This document shows positions 8,062-15,639 of a DNA stretch of 64,000 nucleotides, piece after piece. Positions within the stretch are counted from its first letter, which is position 1; the number at the start of each line of letters is the position of its first letter. Under the pieces are notes generated by a model. It was not told where the DNA came from. It did not search any database and saw only the letters and a list, made by a program, of their open reading frames with translations. Made by a program: the position numbers and the translations under genes. This DNA is from JBGSPQ01 sp964346765 (lineage in GTDB: Bacteria > Patescibacteriota > Gracilibacteria > UBA1369), in assembly GCA_964346765.1 (NCBI GenBank), contig CAYFWB010000005.1, positions 48,046-112,045 of the forward strand. The letters run 5' to 3'.

Positions 8062-10950
8062 TTAAACCGCCTTGTTACAAAGAACTTTATATTCGCAGAA
8101 ACCGCATGGAAAACCCGGAGAGGCCGTAAAATCGGACGCTTTAATCGCGTTGGCGGCTTCAACAAGTTCCGCTCTGATCGTATCCATATCTCCCTCGCTT
8201 CTGGTAGTCGATGCCTTACTGCAATCTTCAAGATAAAAAAGGCTCAGCTTTGAAACCCTTATACCAAAAATCTCTTTGCAAGCGAGAGCGTATAAAGAAA
8301 GCTGTAAGTCCTTGTCCAGCTTAATATTTTTTTTACTGGATCCCGTTTTATAATCAACAACCTCATAAGATCCGTCTTCCAGCTTGTCTATTCTGTCTAT
8401 TCTGCCCGAAAAAGCAACTTCTCCCATTTTTAATCTGAAATTTCTCTCCATAAACGCCGGTACCTTGAAATTTCTGTTCGATTCAAATTGATAAAATTTT
8501 TCCATCATTTCCCAGCCCTTTTCCTTCCTGGTATTTTCATGCGCCTTGTTCATGTAGCCGGTCCCGATCCAACATTTGTCATATACATCGCGCAAAAGAT
8601 CTAGAGAAGGACTTTCACCCTCTTTGATCCTATTATAAAAAATGTTTACAGTGTTGTGAACACTTGAACCAAAATTGGCGGCGTGCGGCGTAGGTGTTGG
8701 AATCTGAAAAATATACCTGAATTTATACTTTAAAGGACAGGTTTTAAAAGCCTCAATTTTACTGTATGAAAGCTGATTTACGTTTATATCAGGGACATAG
8801 GCCATTTTTTCATCCATTTCGGTTTCAACGTTTACAACAATTAATCCGCGATGATAATGTTCATAATCAACCTTTTCAATAGCGGGAGTTTCACTCACTT
8901 CAGCAATGCCGCTTTCAAGCACTTCTTTTAAAAAAGGGGATATCTTCCATTTTTTATTGCCTTCGTATTTATCGCTATATGAAAAAAACAAACCCTTTCT
9001 CGCCCTGGTGCAGGCCACGTAAAAAAGCCTGCGTTCTTCCGCTAAATTACTTGTTTCTTCACCAATATCCTCTTCAATAAGATCAGACGGTATTTCAATT
9101 GGTTCTTTTCTTGATGTTGCCGGAAACCTCTGAGCCACAAGTGAGGGCATAAACACATAATCAAACTCCAACCCTTTCGCTGAATGAACAGTCAATATCG
9201 AAACCGCATTCGCGTCGTGTAATTCCGCCCGACTGATCAGCCCGCCCGCCTGTTCCATCGAATCAAGATATTCCAGAAAGACATCAACTCTATTATCGTT
9301 GTTTTCCAGTTCAAACTCATAAGCTATTTCAATCAACTGGGCTATTCTTTGTATCTTTTCCGCGTTCTTATTTTCATCCAACTTAAGATCTTTATAGTAT
9401 CCCGATTTATCAAGAAATTCGCCAATCATCCTGCTAACCGGATGTCTTTTTGAAAAATTCAGCATATCCGTCAACAAATTATATACCGACTCGACTCGGT
9501 CGGTGGAATCGCCTAGAGGTATAGTGCCTTGCTTGAACTTGTCTCTCAGATAATAATAGATTGGTTTGTAATCATCGCGTTTTGCTTCGTTAGATATATC
9601 CAGTATTTCCTCCATTGGAATACCGAACAGCGGTATTTCCAAAAGTCTTACAGCTGCAACATTGTTGTGCGGTCTTGCAAGAAAATTTAATAATGCTATC
9701 AGATCCTTTATCTCTTCAAACCTGCCAAGACTCTGCGTGTCTCGAACTGAATAGGGGATATTGAGCCTTTTCAACTCATCAATATAAGCGTGACCGTGTT
9801 GATTTGCCCTTACAAGGATTGCAATATCACCATATTCAACTCCTTTATTTGAAAGAGTTAATATTTGAGAAGTAACTGATTCAAGTTCCTCGAAATAATG
9901 ATTGAAATGGCTCAACATAATATGAGAAGAATCGCTTTCACCTTTAAAAACCAATTTTTTATCAATCGACTCCCTGGCTTCCAGCCTGTCAGGATTATTA
10001 TTCTGAATCAAATTATAACTCAAGTCAAGTATCTTCTGACCCGACCGGTAATTTTCATTAAGAATAACTTTTTTACACCTAGGAAAATTTTTTTCAAAAC
10101 TGACTAGGTTACTTAAAGATGCTCCTCTCCACTTATAAATCGACTGATCATCATCTCCCACCACTGTCAAATTTTTATGTTCCAAAGCCAGCATAGTCAC
10201 AATTTTATTTTGAGCGTAATTAGTGTCCTGATATTCATCAACAAGAATATACTTAAAACGTTTTCTGTAGGACGATAAAATCGCTGGGGATTGCTCAAAT
10301 AGTCTCAGTACATAATATTGCAAATCACCAAAATCAAGCAGATTTTGCTTAAGCTTAATCTTTTGATAGGCATCATAAGCATTAGCCAGCTCTGTCAACT
10401 TTGCCGCTTCTTCTTTTTCATCGTCTCCAAAAGCGGCTGCACTTTTTTCGTTCGCAAAATTTATAAACTTTTCAGTTGTGACATCTTCATCTTTAAGTCG
10501 GCTGAAAAAATTGATCAGAACATGAATGAATTTAGCTGGATTGCCAAGCGGTCTGAATCTGTCCAAGCCCAGTTCAAACAGATTCTTATTGATAAGTAAC
10601 CACTGCTTTGCCTGATTCATAATCTTAAAACTCGGATCTATCCCTATATGAAAGGCGGACTCACGCAAAACTACATCGCAAAATGAGTGAAAAGTACTGA
10701 TTTGCGCTCCTTCATATGATAAAGGCATGATTTTATCAACTCTTTCAGTCATTTCATCAGCCGCTTTTTCAGTAAAAGTCAGAGCCAAAATTGATTCCGG
10801 CTTAACTTCTACACTGTTAATAAGATGTGCTATACGAGTAGTAATGACTTTAGTTTTTCCTGTCCCCGCACCCGCAATTATCATCATCGGGCCTTCACAA
10901 TTTGTAACAGCTTCCGTTTGTGCCTGATTAAGTTCTTCGATCTGGTTCAT
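8062..10950 (-). CDS. UvrD/Rep-family helicase fused to a C-terminal PD-(D/E)xK Fe-S nuclease
   Basis: SF1A helicase, about 962 residues, that unwinds DNA in repair and recombination. The N-terminal half has Walker A GAGTGKT (about residues 27-33), Walker B DEYQDTN, GDDDQSIYKWRGA, LNENYRS, LTVHSAKGLEFD and YVACTRARKG. The last 230 residues form a RecB/AddB-like nuclease: SKIEAFKTCPLKYKFRY, GRIDRID, EVVDYKTG and a Q-LSLYAL helix. A cysteine before it and CGFCEYKVLC at the end fit a 4Fe-4S clasp as in AddB/AdnAB. An in-frame GTG at 10974 was rejected because it overlaps the promoter; ATG at 10950 is chosen. It could act as a single-chain end-resection enzyme. Confidence 0.92.
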   Translation of the reverse strand: MNQIEELNQAQTEAVTNCEGPMMIIAGAGTGKTKVITTRIAHLINSVEVKPESILALTFTEKAADEMTERVDKIMPLSYEGAQISTFHSFCDVVLRESAFHIGIDPSFKIMNQAKQWLLINKNLFELGLDRFRPLGNPAKFIHVLINFFSRLKDEDVTTEKFINFANEKSAAAFGDDEKEEAAKLTELANAYDAYQKIKLKQNLLDFGDLQYYVLRLFEQSPAILSSYRKRFKYILVDEYQDTNYAQNKIVTMLALEHKNLTVVGDDDQSIYKWRGASLSNLVSFEKNFPRCKKVILNENYRSGQKILDLSYNLIQNNNPDRLEARESIDKKLVFKGESDSSHIMLSHFNHYFEELESVTSQILTLSNKGVEYGDIAILVRANQHGHAYIDELKRLNIPYSVRDTQSLGRFEEIKDLIALLNFLARPHNNVAAVRLLEIPLFGIPMEEILDISNEAKRDDYKPIYYYLRDKFKQGTIPLGDSTDRVESVYNLLTDMLNFSKRHPVSRMIGEFLDKSGYYKDLKLDENKNAEKIQRIAQLIEIAYEFELENNDNRVDVFLEYLDSMEQAGGLISRAELHDANAVSILTVHSAKGLEFDYVFMPSLVAQRFPATSRKEPIEIPSDLIEEDIGEETSNLAEERRLFYVACTRARKGLFFSYSDKYEGNKKWKISPFLKEVLESGIAEVSETPAIEKVDYEHYHRGLIVVNVETEMDEKMAYVPDINVNQLSYSKIEAFKTCPLKYKFRYIFQIPTPTPHAANFGSSVHNTVNIFYNRIKEGESPSLDLLRDVYDKCWIGTGYMNKAHENTRKEKGWEMMEKFYQFESNRNFKVPAFMERNFRLKMGEVAFSGRIDRIDKLEDGSYEVVDYKTGSSKKNIKLDKDLQLSLYALACKEIFGIRVSKLSLFYLEDCSKASTTRSEGDMDTIRAELVEAANAIKASDFTASPGFPCGFCEYKVLCNKAV

Positions 10951-10972
10951 AAAAAAATGATATCGGAGTTTC

Positions 10973-11001
10973 ACTTTAATTCAAATAATTCGGTCACTCA
11001 A
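10973..11001 (-). promoter_or_regulatory. Helicase-nuclease gene promoter
   Basis: Minus-strand TTGAGT (11001-10996), 17 bp, TAAAGT (10978-10973). Transcription would start near 10966, 16 nt before the ATG at 10950, which argues against the upstream GTG start. Confidence 0.5.
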
Positions 11002-11041
11002 TCTATGTTTAGCTTATCGGCTATAAAAAATGACAATTTTA

Positions 11042-11050
11042 TGCTAAAAT
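11042..11050 (+). promoter_or_regulatory. Candidate extended -10 for the three-domain hydrolase gene
   Basis: TGC-TAAAAT, an extended -10 element, ends 19 bp before the ATG at 11070. No convincing -35 was found, and there is no Shine-Dalgarno motif in the short leader. Confidence 0.4.
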
Positions 11051-11069
11051 AATCAGATAAAACTGTGTC

Positions 11070-14000
11070 ATGGAATTAATAAAAAGAACAATTTGCAGTC
11101 GATTGGATAAAAACCAAACTGATCACGGTATATTTATTTATAAATACAATGAATCACCGTCAGGAGGAAAAAATTCCATATCCGAAAAACCCGTTGAAGA
11201 AGCTAAAGAAGACAAAAAAACACCCGAGGTCAAAAATAAAACCCCGAAGGGGATACCCATAACAAATGATAACGAAGTAAAAACTGGAAAAAACAAAAAA
11301 GAAGATAGGGAAACCGCTGATCAAGAACAAGAAAAAAATCCGGTCGAGTTTATTCCCGAAAGAAATCCCGAAGCCTTAAGCGGAACGAAATTTGCCGAAC
11401 GGTTGCAAGATCTTGAGAGACGAACGGTTAAAAGACTAAAAGCTGAAGGCAAAAAAAGTCCCTCCCAGATCAGAAGCGAACAAATCAGAGTCAGAGAACA
11501 AGCCATATACGAACAAATAGTCAAAGGCAATATTCCTGACAAAATGCGTGAGTTCAAAGAAGTGCCGGTCAGCGCATCAGTAGAGGGTCAGCAAGTGGAA
11601 GGTACAATCAAGGTCATGCCTGATTATTTAATGATAGGTTCCAATGAAGATGCTGTCAGGGTTCCGATGACAGCTATGACAGCTCAATTAATAGCAAGGC
11701 AAATGAATTGTACTTTGCCGACAGATGACATGGTGGACGCGATAGCTCACGAAGCCAAAGCGCACGGAAAAATGCTTAATCCTAAACCGCAAGGGGATTC
11801 AAACAAATTTATGGATACTGAATACTTTCTACGTCACGACAAAACTGTTCGAAGCCAGTTAAGCGATATAGATGGAAATCCGCTAATTGTCGGTAACAAA
11901 AAAGATATCATTTTGCCATATGACGATCATGGCGCCAATAATGTTGTAATTTACGGATGGCATAAACCGAACGGAGATCCAATACAAAATTACAGCGGCC
12001 CGCATCATGCATGGTTTTATCTGGATTATAGTCATGGTGTAAGGCTTGTAAGCCAACAAATGACGTTAAAAATGCCCAATGGTAAAACTATCAATGCCAG
12101 AGTTTCAGACGTACTTCAAGACAAGCTCCCCGATGGAACCCACAAAAAAAACTTACACAAGTTATTGGCACGGGCCAAAATACCAGAAAGCCAATCAGCC
12201 TATAAACATCCGGGGTTAGTAAACAAAATAGACATCCGTGAATTACAAAAATCAAGTCCGCCCACTGAAGTCGCGGATACAACAAATAAAAATACCGAAC
12301 CGCAACCGGCGGAAACAGAACAATTCAGTCAGACACCCGAAGAAACCGTTCCGGCGTCATCCAGCAGTGGAGCATTCGCGAACGGTGGCGGTAGTTCATA
12401 CGGCGGACAATCCTCCGGTGGTGGAGTCGGTTATGGTAGAGGATCGTCATATTCGACGCCCCAGCCCGCTCCCGGACAGAGCGGAGCCGTTTCAGAGTCC
12501 GCTCCTGCTTACGGTACAGCGGCTTCTTCCGTGGAAAGTACAGCATCCAATGTCGGTCATTTACCTGGTATCACCAGAGCCGAAAATCCGCACGAATTTG
12601 CAAAATTGAATAATGTGCCGCCGTTAGAAGGAAAAACAGGCTTTTTTGGAGATTCGATTAACACTCTTATTACCAATGCAGAGTATCTTTCAGGCCAGGG
12701 ACATGAATATTTTGCGAAAAGCGGCAAACGGACTCCATGGTTGCTTGAAAAAGTAAAATCTAACCGTGAACAAATTAAAAAATTAAAACGTGCCGTAGTA
12801 TTGATCGGGACCAACGATATCGGTATGGGGGGGAGCGAAACACCCAATAAAATATTTTCCAGAATTGAAGCTATATGGGAGCTAATCTTACATATTAATC
12901 CCGATATAAAACTATATGCCTGCACCATACCTCCGTTCGGCAATTACAAAGGTTACAGAAGCAAGAAGCCAATAATCGACAATAGGCGCGCTGAAATTAA
13001 CAAAAAAATACGAGACTACGCAAAAGCTAATCCCTCAATTAATCTAATAGACATTTGCCTGCCTGTTGAAGAAGGGGGACTGGCAGTAGCCGGAAATCCG
13101 CCGGATGGAGAAGCTATGGATAAATCAGTTTGCCGGGAGCCTCTGCATCCCGATAAAAACGCTTTGGCTATGGTCTACGGAAGGGCTGTCCACAATGTTG
13201 AAGGAACAAACAAAGCAATCCCACAGGGTACATCACAAGTTGAAAAAAACTCCTCGAATCAGCCGCCTGAAGTATCCGGAAATTTTGAAAAAAGCGACGA
13301 GTTCAACGAATATGTACAAACATACAACTATCCGGAAACAGCAAAAAACGGCTTAAAAGTTCACATAAATAAACCCGAAAACTTCGATAACGCCAAGCCT
13401 ACCAGAGTAATAATTTACGCCTTGCCAGCCGGCAATACCATTCCACAGACCGTTGGTAAGACAAAAAGTCCCGGAGAAGATTGGCATTTTGATATCCAAC
13501 ATATTGGTGCTCAAACAAGAAAATTAAGACAAATCAAACCCAATGAAAACATCGTGGTCGCGTATGTTCAGGGACCGCAAAAAAGTATGAGCAACTGGCT
13601 GAAACACAATAATAACGGCAATGAAGTGCTAAATCCGATGTTGGAAGACATCAAAAAACGTACTGGCGCGCCGAATGCTACAATAAATTTATCAAGCCAC
13701 AGCGCGGGCGGAAGCATGATTCGCGCAATAGTGGAAAATAATCAAGAAATTCCCGATTCAATTAACAGGCTTAGCTTTTTGGACAGTATAAATCAATTTA
13801 GCGCGCTAAAATACGGTGCCAAAGTGTTATCATGGTTAAAAAGGTCTGCACAGCATCATCTTTCGCTAGTTTCTTATGATGACAGGACCGCGCTATTAAA
13901 AGGCGAACCGTTCCCGGGGCGGGGAAGTTCACACACCCGGACCATGGAAATGATTCAATTTCTCAAAGATAATGGCGTAGCTCTTAAAACGAAAAATAAA

Positions 14001-14210
14001 AACGGCTACACTTTATACACAGGGTTAAACGGCCAAATCAATATCGCTCTCCTAAAAAATCCGCAATCCAGAATATTACACACCGAAACGGTCTTAAGAA
14101 ACGGTTTTATTTTCGCAGAAACGGCGGGGTCCACTTTCGAGGACGCCGCGCCGTTTAACGGACCGATTGCTTATAAAAAACTGATTCAACATAATCAAGC
14201 TGCAGCCTGA
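11070..14210 (+). CDS. Three-domain predicted hydrolase: conserved domain + SGNH-like + alpha/beta-hydrolase-like
   Basis: A 1046-residue protein with no recognised name. Residues 30-145 are charged and probably disordered. Residues about 160-395 form a conserved-looking domain with PMTAMTAQLIARQMNCTLPT, a His-rich stretch and YLDYSHGVRLV; from memory this resembles a domain of unknown function in other bacteria. Residues 395-500 are a Ser/Gly/Pro linker. Residues 520-712 look like an SGNH/GDSL esterase: FGDSI (Ser529), GTNDIG (580-585) and E-PLHPD (His693). Residues 740-1046 resemble an alpha/beta hydrolase, with VIIYALPAGN and the nucleophile-like SSHSAGG (Ser878). No signal peptide or membrane segment is visible. 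The gene stands alone, convergent with rpsA at a 4-bp gap. Frame is certain; function is inference. Confidence 0.85.
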   Translation: MELIKRTICSRLDKNQTDHGIFIYKYNESPSGGKNSISEKPVEEAKEDKKTPEVKNKTPKGIPITNDNEVKTGKNKKEDRETADQEQEKNPVEFIPERNPEALSGTKFAERLQDLERRTVKRLKAEGKKSPSQIRSEQIRVREQAIYEQIVKGNIPDKMREFKEVPVSASVEGQQVEGTIKVMPDYLMIGSNEDAVRVPMTAMTAQLIARQMNCTLPTDDMVDAIAHEAKAHGKMLNPKPQGDSNKFMDTEYFLRHDKTVRSQLSDIDGNPLIVGNKKDIILPYDDHGANNVVIYGWHKPNGDPIQNYSGPHHAWFYLDYSHGVRLVSQQMTLKMPNGKTINARVSDVLQDKLPDGTHKKNLHKLLARAKIPESQSAYKHPGLVNKIDIRELQKSSPPTEVADTTNKNTEPQPAETEQFSQTPEETVPASSSSGAFANGGGSSYGGQSSGGGVGYGRGSSYSTPQPAPGQSGAVSESAPAYGTAASSVESTASNVGHLPGITRAENPHEFAKLNNVPPLEGKTGFFGDSINTLITNAEYLSGQGHEYFAKSGKRTPWLLEKVKSNREQIKKLKRAVVLIGTNDIGMGGSETPNKIFSRIEAIWELILHINPDIKLYACTIPPFGNYKGYRSKKPIIDNRRAEINKKIRDYAKANPSINLIDICLPVEEGGLAVAGNPPDGEAMDKSVCREPLHPDKNALAMVYGRAVHNVEGTNKAIPQGTSQVEKNSSNQPPEVSGNFEKSDEFNEYVQTYNYPETAKNGLKVHINKPENFDNAKPTRVIIYALPAGNTIPQTVGKTKSPGEDWHFDIQHIGAQTRKLRQIKPNENIVVAYVQGPQKSMSNWLKHNNNGNEVLNPMLEDIKKRTGAPNATINLSSHSAGGSMIRAIVENNQEIPDSINRLSFLDSINQFSALKYGAKVLSWLKRSAQHHLSLVSYDDRTALLKGEPFPGRGSSHTRTMEMIQFLKDNGVALKTKNKNGYTLYTGLNGQINIALLKNPQSRILHTETVLRNGFIFAETAGSTFEDAAPFNGPIAYKKLIQHNQAAA

Positions 14211-14214
14211 TTTA

Positions 14215-15492
14215 TTATTCTTCATCTTTGGTGTTTTTTTTCTTTACAACCTTCTTTTTAGCCTTTTCTTTGTCTTCATCGGCCTTTTTGGTTGTGGCTT
14301 TCTTTTTGATTTTTTTCTTTGGAGTTTCTTCCGCGACATCATCCATTATCTCTTCCGACTCATTTTCGGAATTTTCTTCCTCATTTTCTTCAATTGTTTC
14401 TTCTTGCGATGGTTTTTCCTTTAGCGCTTTAATCGAAAGACCAACTCTATGTTCATCAGGTTCCACGGCTATCACCTTTGAAGACAAAGTATCTCCGATT
14501 TTTAATACTTCACCCGGATCTTTCGCAGGCGGATCTATTTCGGTAACATGAATCAAGCCGTTTATTTCATCATTAAGCTTAACAAAAGCCCCAAATGGAG
14601 TGATTCTGTTAACCTCTCCCTGGACGATCGTGCCGATTTTATACTTCTTGGCCGCTTCTAGCCACGGATCTGGCACAAGTCTTTTCATGGATAGCGAAAT
14701 TTTATCTCCGTCCACGCCGATAACTTCAACGTCAACCTTGTCACCGATTTTTCCAAAGTCTGATGGATTTTTAACGTGCCCCCAAGCTATTTCAGAAATA
14801 TGCACAAGACCTTCTAGACCATCAAACGCAACAAATATACCAAACTTAACAATTCCACTGACGGTACCCTTTACTTTTTGTCCAACCTCTAAAGTTTCAA
14901 GCGATTTTTGTCTCTGTGCCTCCATCGCAGCTCTTTCTGAAAGAATCAATTTACCATTGTCTTTATCTATATTGATAATTTTAACATTAAAGTCTTCGCC
15001 AACCAGTTTCTGAAGCCTTGTTAATATTTGATTGGCATCGGCATCGTTTACACGGGGATAATGCATCGGCGCCAGCTGAGAAACCGGAATGAACCCTTTA
15101 ATACCTGCTATATCCAAGAGCAGACCACCCTTGTTGGCCTCATTAGCCTTAACAGTTATCACGTCGGAATTTTCGTATGCGTCAAGAAATTTTTTCCATG
15201 TTTTTTCCTGAGTAGCTTTTCTTAAGGAAAGAACAATATACCCTTCCTCGTTTTCCGGCTCAATCACATAAGACGAAATCTTATCACCGACCTTGACGGT
15301 CTTTATGGTATCTTCTGCATCTTTGGCTTCGCGTCCGCTGATAATACCTGTTGTAACGCCCCCGATATCAACAAGAATTTTGTTCTTGTGCACGGCGATA
15401 ACTTCACCCTCTACCAGTCTTCCCGGTTCGGGCATATGAAAATCACCCATTTTTTGGAGCAATTGCTCCATAGGATGTACGGCAGTGGTCAT
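14215..15492 (-). CDS. rpsA: Ribosomal protein S1 with four S1 domains
   Basis: S1 helps mRNA bind the 30S subunit. The protein has four S1 RNA-binding domains at roughly residues 20-95, 105-185, 195-265 and 280-355, the best conserved containing GTVSGIVKFGIFVAF and GEVNRITPFGAFVKL. They are followed by an acidic stretch (365-390) and a lysine-rich tail. Four domains, not six, is common outside Proteobacteria. An in-frame TTG at 15510 exists, but ATG at 15492 has CAGGTG about 10 nt upstream and is preferred. Its own promoter and a structured leader lie between it and clpC. Confidence 0.93.
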   Translation of the reverse strand: MTTAVHPMEQLLQKMGDFHMPEPGRLVEGEVIAVHKNKILVDIGGVTTGIISGREAKDAEDTIKTVKVGDKISSYVIEPENEEGYIVLSLRKATQEKTWKKFLDAYENSDVITVKANEANKGGLLLDIAGIKGFIPVSQLAPMHYPRVNDADANQILTRLQKLVGEDFNVKIINIDKDNGKLILSERAAMEAQRQKSLETLEVGQKVKGTVSGIVKFGIFVAFDGLEGLVHISEIAWGHVKNPSDFGKIGDKVDVEVIGVDGDKISLSMKRLVPDPWLEAAKKYKIGTIVQGEVNRITPFGAFVKLNDEINGLIHVTEIDPPAKDPGEVLKIGDTLSSKVIAVEPDEHRVGLSIKALKEKPSQEETIEENEEENSENESEEIMDDVAEETPKKKIKKKATTKKADEDKEKAKKKVVKKKNTKDEE

Positions 15493-15529
15493 ATTGAATA
15501 CACCTGCCAAAGTCGCTTAAGAATAAATG

Positions 15530-15579
15530 TTTACAGAAGCGATCGACTCTGGAGGATTTTAATTTATCACTTCTGTAAA
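15530..15579 (-). repeat. Perfect 10-bp inverted repeat in the rpsA leader
   Basis: TTTACAGAAG at 15530-15539 and CTTCTGTAAA at 15570-15579 are exact reverse complements separated by 30 nt. In the rpsA mRNA this forms a 10-bp stem about 38 nt before the ATG, with a loop containing CCTCC. Possible autoregulatory target; no experimental parallel is claimed. Confidence 0.65.
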
Positions 15580-15596
15580 GTAGTTTGTGCCTGCAA

Positions 15597-15625
15597 ATAT
15601 TAAGGACCCTAAGCGCCGATGTCAA
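15597..15625 (-). promoter_or_regulatory. rpsA promoter
   Basis: Minus-strand TTGACA (15625-15620), 17 bp, TAATAT (15602-15597): a perfect -35 and a good -10. Predicted start near 15590 gives a leader of about 98 nt, unusually long for this window. It begins just after the clpC stop codon. Confidence 0.82.
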
Positions 15626-15639
15626 CAAAAAGATAAAAT

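Noticed and set aside
10951..10974. Longer start for the helicase-nuclease at GTG 10974
   Set aside because: The GTG lies within the predicted -10 region and the eight extra residues are not expected in UvrD proteins.
12300..12620. Repeat-like Gly/Ser-rich DNA considered as a CRISPR or tandem array
   Set aside because: It is in frame with the three-domain protein and encodes its low-complexity linker; there are no regular repeat-spacer units.
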